Shown: piece after piece, positions 4,923 to 5,438 of the stretch
How positions within the stretch are numbered: position 1 is the first letter of the stretch
Layout of the letters: every line of letters starts with the position of its first letter
NCBI GenBank assembly: GCA_903882345.1
Contig: CAIRWO010000184.1
Coordinates: 1-5,438, forward strand
Reading direction: 5' to 3'
DNA length: 5,438 nt
Source of the DNA: Candidatus Omnitrophota bacterium
GTDB taxonomy: Bacteria > Omnitrophota > Gorgyraeia > Gygaellales > Profunditerraquicolaceae
Notes under the pieces: model-generated
The model's input: only the letters and a program-made list of their open reading frames with translations
What the model was told of the DNA's origin: nothing
The model's database searches: none
Program-made: the position numbers and the translations under genes

Positions 4923-5438
4923 ATCCCGCTGCTTTTTAAACGGCCAAGCAATATACTGGCTTAACAATATCTTCATAAATAACAATGCGCTTAATTTATA
5001 CGGCCTGCGCCTTGCCTCTCGGGAAAAAAACAGGAATGCATCTTTTTTGAACAGTTTGCTAAATATTGTTTTTTTCAAAAAAGACTTGTATATCTTAGAG
5101 ATATCGGCCTTGTTATCAAAATGCCCATAAAGATAAAGTAGTATATGTAAATCGACTTCTGTTGTGGGAGATAGGCGCGCCTCAGTGCTACTGACGGTCT
5201 TTGTATAGGAATGAAGGGCCTGTTCCATTTTCTCATTCCATTTTTTACCGTTTTTTTCATCAAATCTATATCGGAAAGAATCAAAATCTAGTATTAAATT
5301 CCTTTTTCTTCGCAACTTCTGGAATGGATCAACGTCGCTATCGACGATATTTTCTATGCCAAACTGTCCCGGCCTTTCAAAAAAATATGAACGCCTGTAT
5401 AGCATAAACGGGTTAACATATATCTCATCTATTATGTC
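4917..5438 (-). CDS. C-terminal fragment of a probable radical SAM (B12-binding type) protein, start outside window
   Basis: On the minus strand the frame is open from the window edge at 5438 to the TGA at 4919-4917, giving 173 visible residues. An ATG at 5405-5403 is in frame, but eleven further codons upstream remain open and read on naturally (DEIYVNPFMLY), so the gene is truncated by the window rather than starting there. The pattern EIYVNPF, then FFERPGQFGIENI, then FRYRFDEKNGKKWNEK resembles the segment after the barrel in cobalamin-binding radical SAM proteins (BchE-like group), where a pattern like ERPEEFGI recurs. This is from memory and not decisive. The CxxxCxxC cluster motif would lie outside the window. 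The tail is rich in Lys, Arg, Phe and Leu and ends with an amphipathic stretch (FMKILLSQYIAWPF). The gene looks more AT-rich than its neighbours. It converges with the serine hydrolase gene with no room for a separate terminator. Confidence 0.6.
   Translation of the reverse strand, partial: DIIDEIYVNPFMLYRRSYFFERPGQFGIENIVDSDVDPFQKLRRKRNLILDFDSFRYRFDEKNGKKWNEKMEQALHSYTKTVSSTEARLSPTTEVDLHILLYLYGHFDNKADISKIYKSFLKKTIFSKLFKKDAFLFFSREARRRPYKLSALLFMKILLSQYIAWPFKKQRDL

Noticed and set aside
5333..5346. Short inverted repeat CGTCG-ctat-CGACG
   Set aside because: Five-base arms inside a coding region (Asp-Ser-Asp-Val codons), no T-run, no relation to a gene boundary; probably chance.
5201..5407. Plus-strand open frame opposite the partial minus-strand gene
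   Set aside because: The minus-strand frame is longer, open to the window edge and more protein-like; this one is its antisense shadow. The plus-strand frame at 4885-5130 is rejected for the same reason.

Overview
The window is densely packed bacterial chromosome with eight genes or gene fragments and only one real intergenic gap, of about 50-60 bases (around 2909-2969). Seven genes lie on the plus strand. One lies on the minus strand at the right end and runs off the window. I see no tRNA, rRNA, CRISPR array, insertion sequence or prophage gene. Three proteins carry lipoprotein signal peptides with Ala right after the lipidated Cys, and the cell-wall enzymes look exported, so a diderm (Gram-negative-type) bacterium is likely. 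The moderate base composition, the tight overlaps and the mix of envelope genes would suit an uncultured lineage such as Omnitrophota. That assignment is a guess from general impression, not a demonstrated result.

Left block (1-2908). The 3' end of an AMP-forming acyl-CoA synthetase/adenylation enzyme (catalytic-lysine motif visible) is followed 4 nt later by an exported alpha/alpha-toroid protein. This protein has QW-like repeats and a DLDDTA motif, as in class II terpene cyclases such as squalene-hopene cyclase. It overlaps rlmN, the 23S rRNA A2503 methyltransferase, by 4 nt (ATGA). rlmN in turn overlaps an SGNH/GDSL-hydrolase lipoprotein by 14 nt. This arrangement reads as one transcription unit with translational coupling; none of the three internal starts has a convincing Shine-Dalgarno sequence.

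Middle block (about 2886-4922). A possible promoter overlaps the end of the GDSL gene. It is followed by three tightly spaced envelope genes: a small coiled-coil lipoprotein, a lipoprotein combining LysM with an amidase_2 domain (N-acetylmuramoyl-L-alanine amidase type), and a membrane-anchored serine hydrolase of the class A beta-lactamase fold. The gaps are 1 and 2 nt. Together they look like a peptidoglycan-binding and remodelling set. Two of the three enzymatic active sites deviate from the textbook: the amidase has Asn where a zinc-ligand His is expected, and the beta-lactamase-like protein lacks the Glu166/Asn170 omega-loop signature.

Right block (4917-5438). A minus-strand gene converges on the serine hydrolase gene and overlaps it by 6 nt. 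It is open to the window edge, so the visible 173 residues are only its C-terminus. They resemble, without proof, the region that follows the barrel in B12-binding-type radical SAM proteins.

The most interesting items are the exported DxDD toroid protein next to an acyl ligase and the altered amidase metal site. The rest is ordinary housekeeping and envelope biology.
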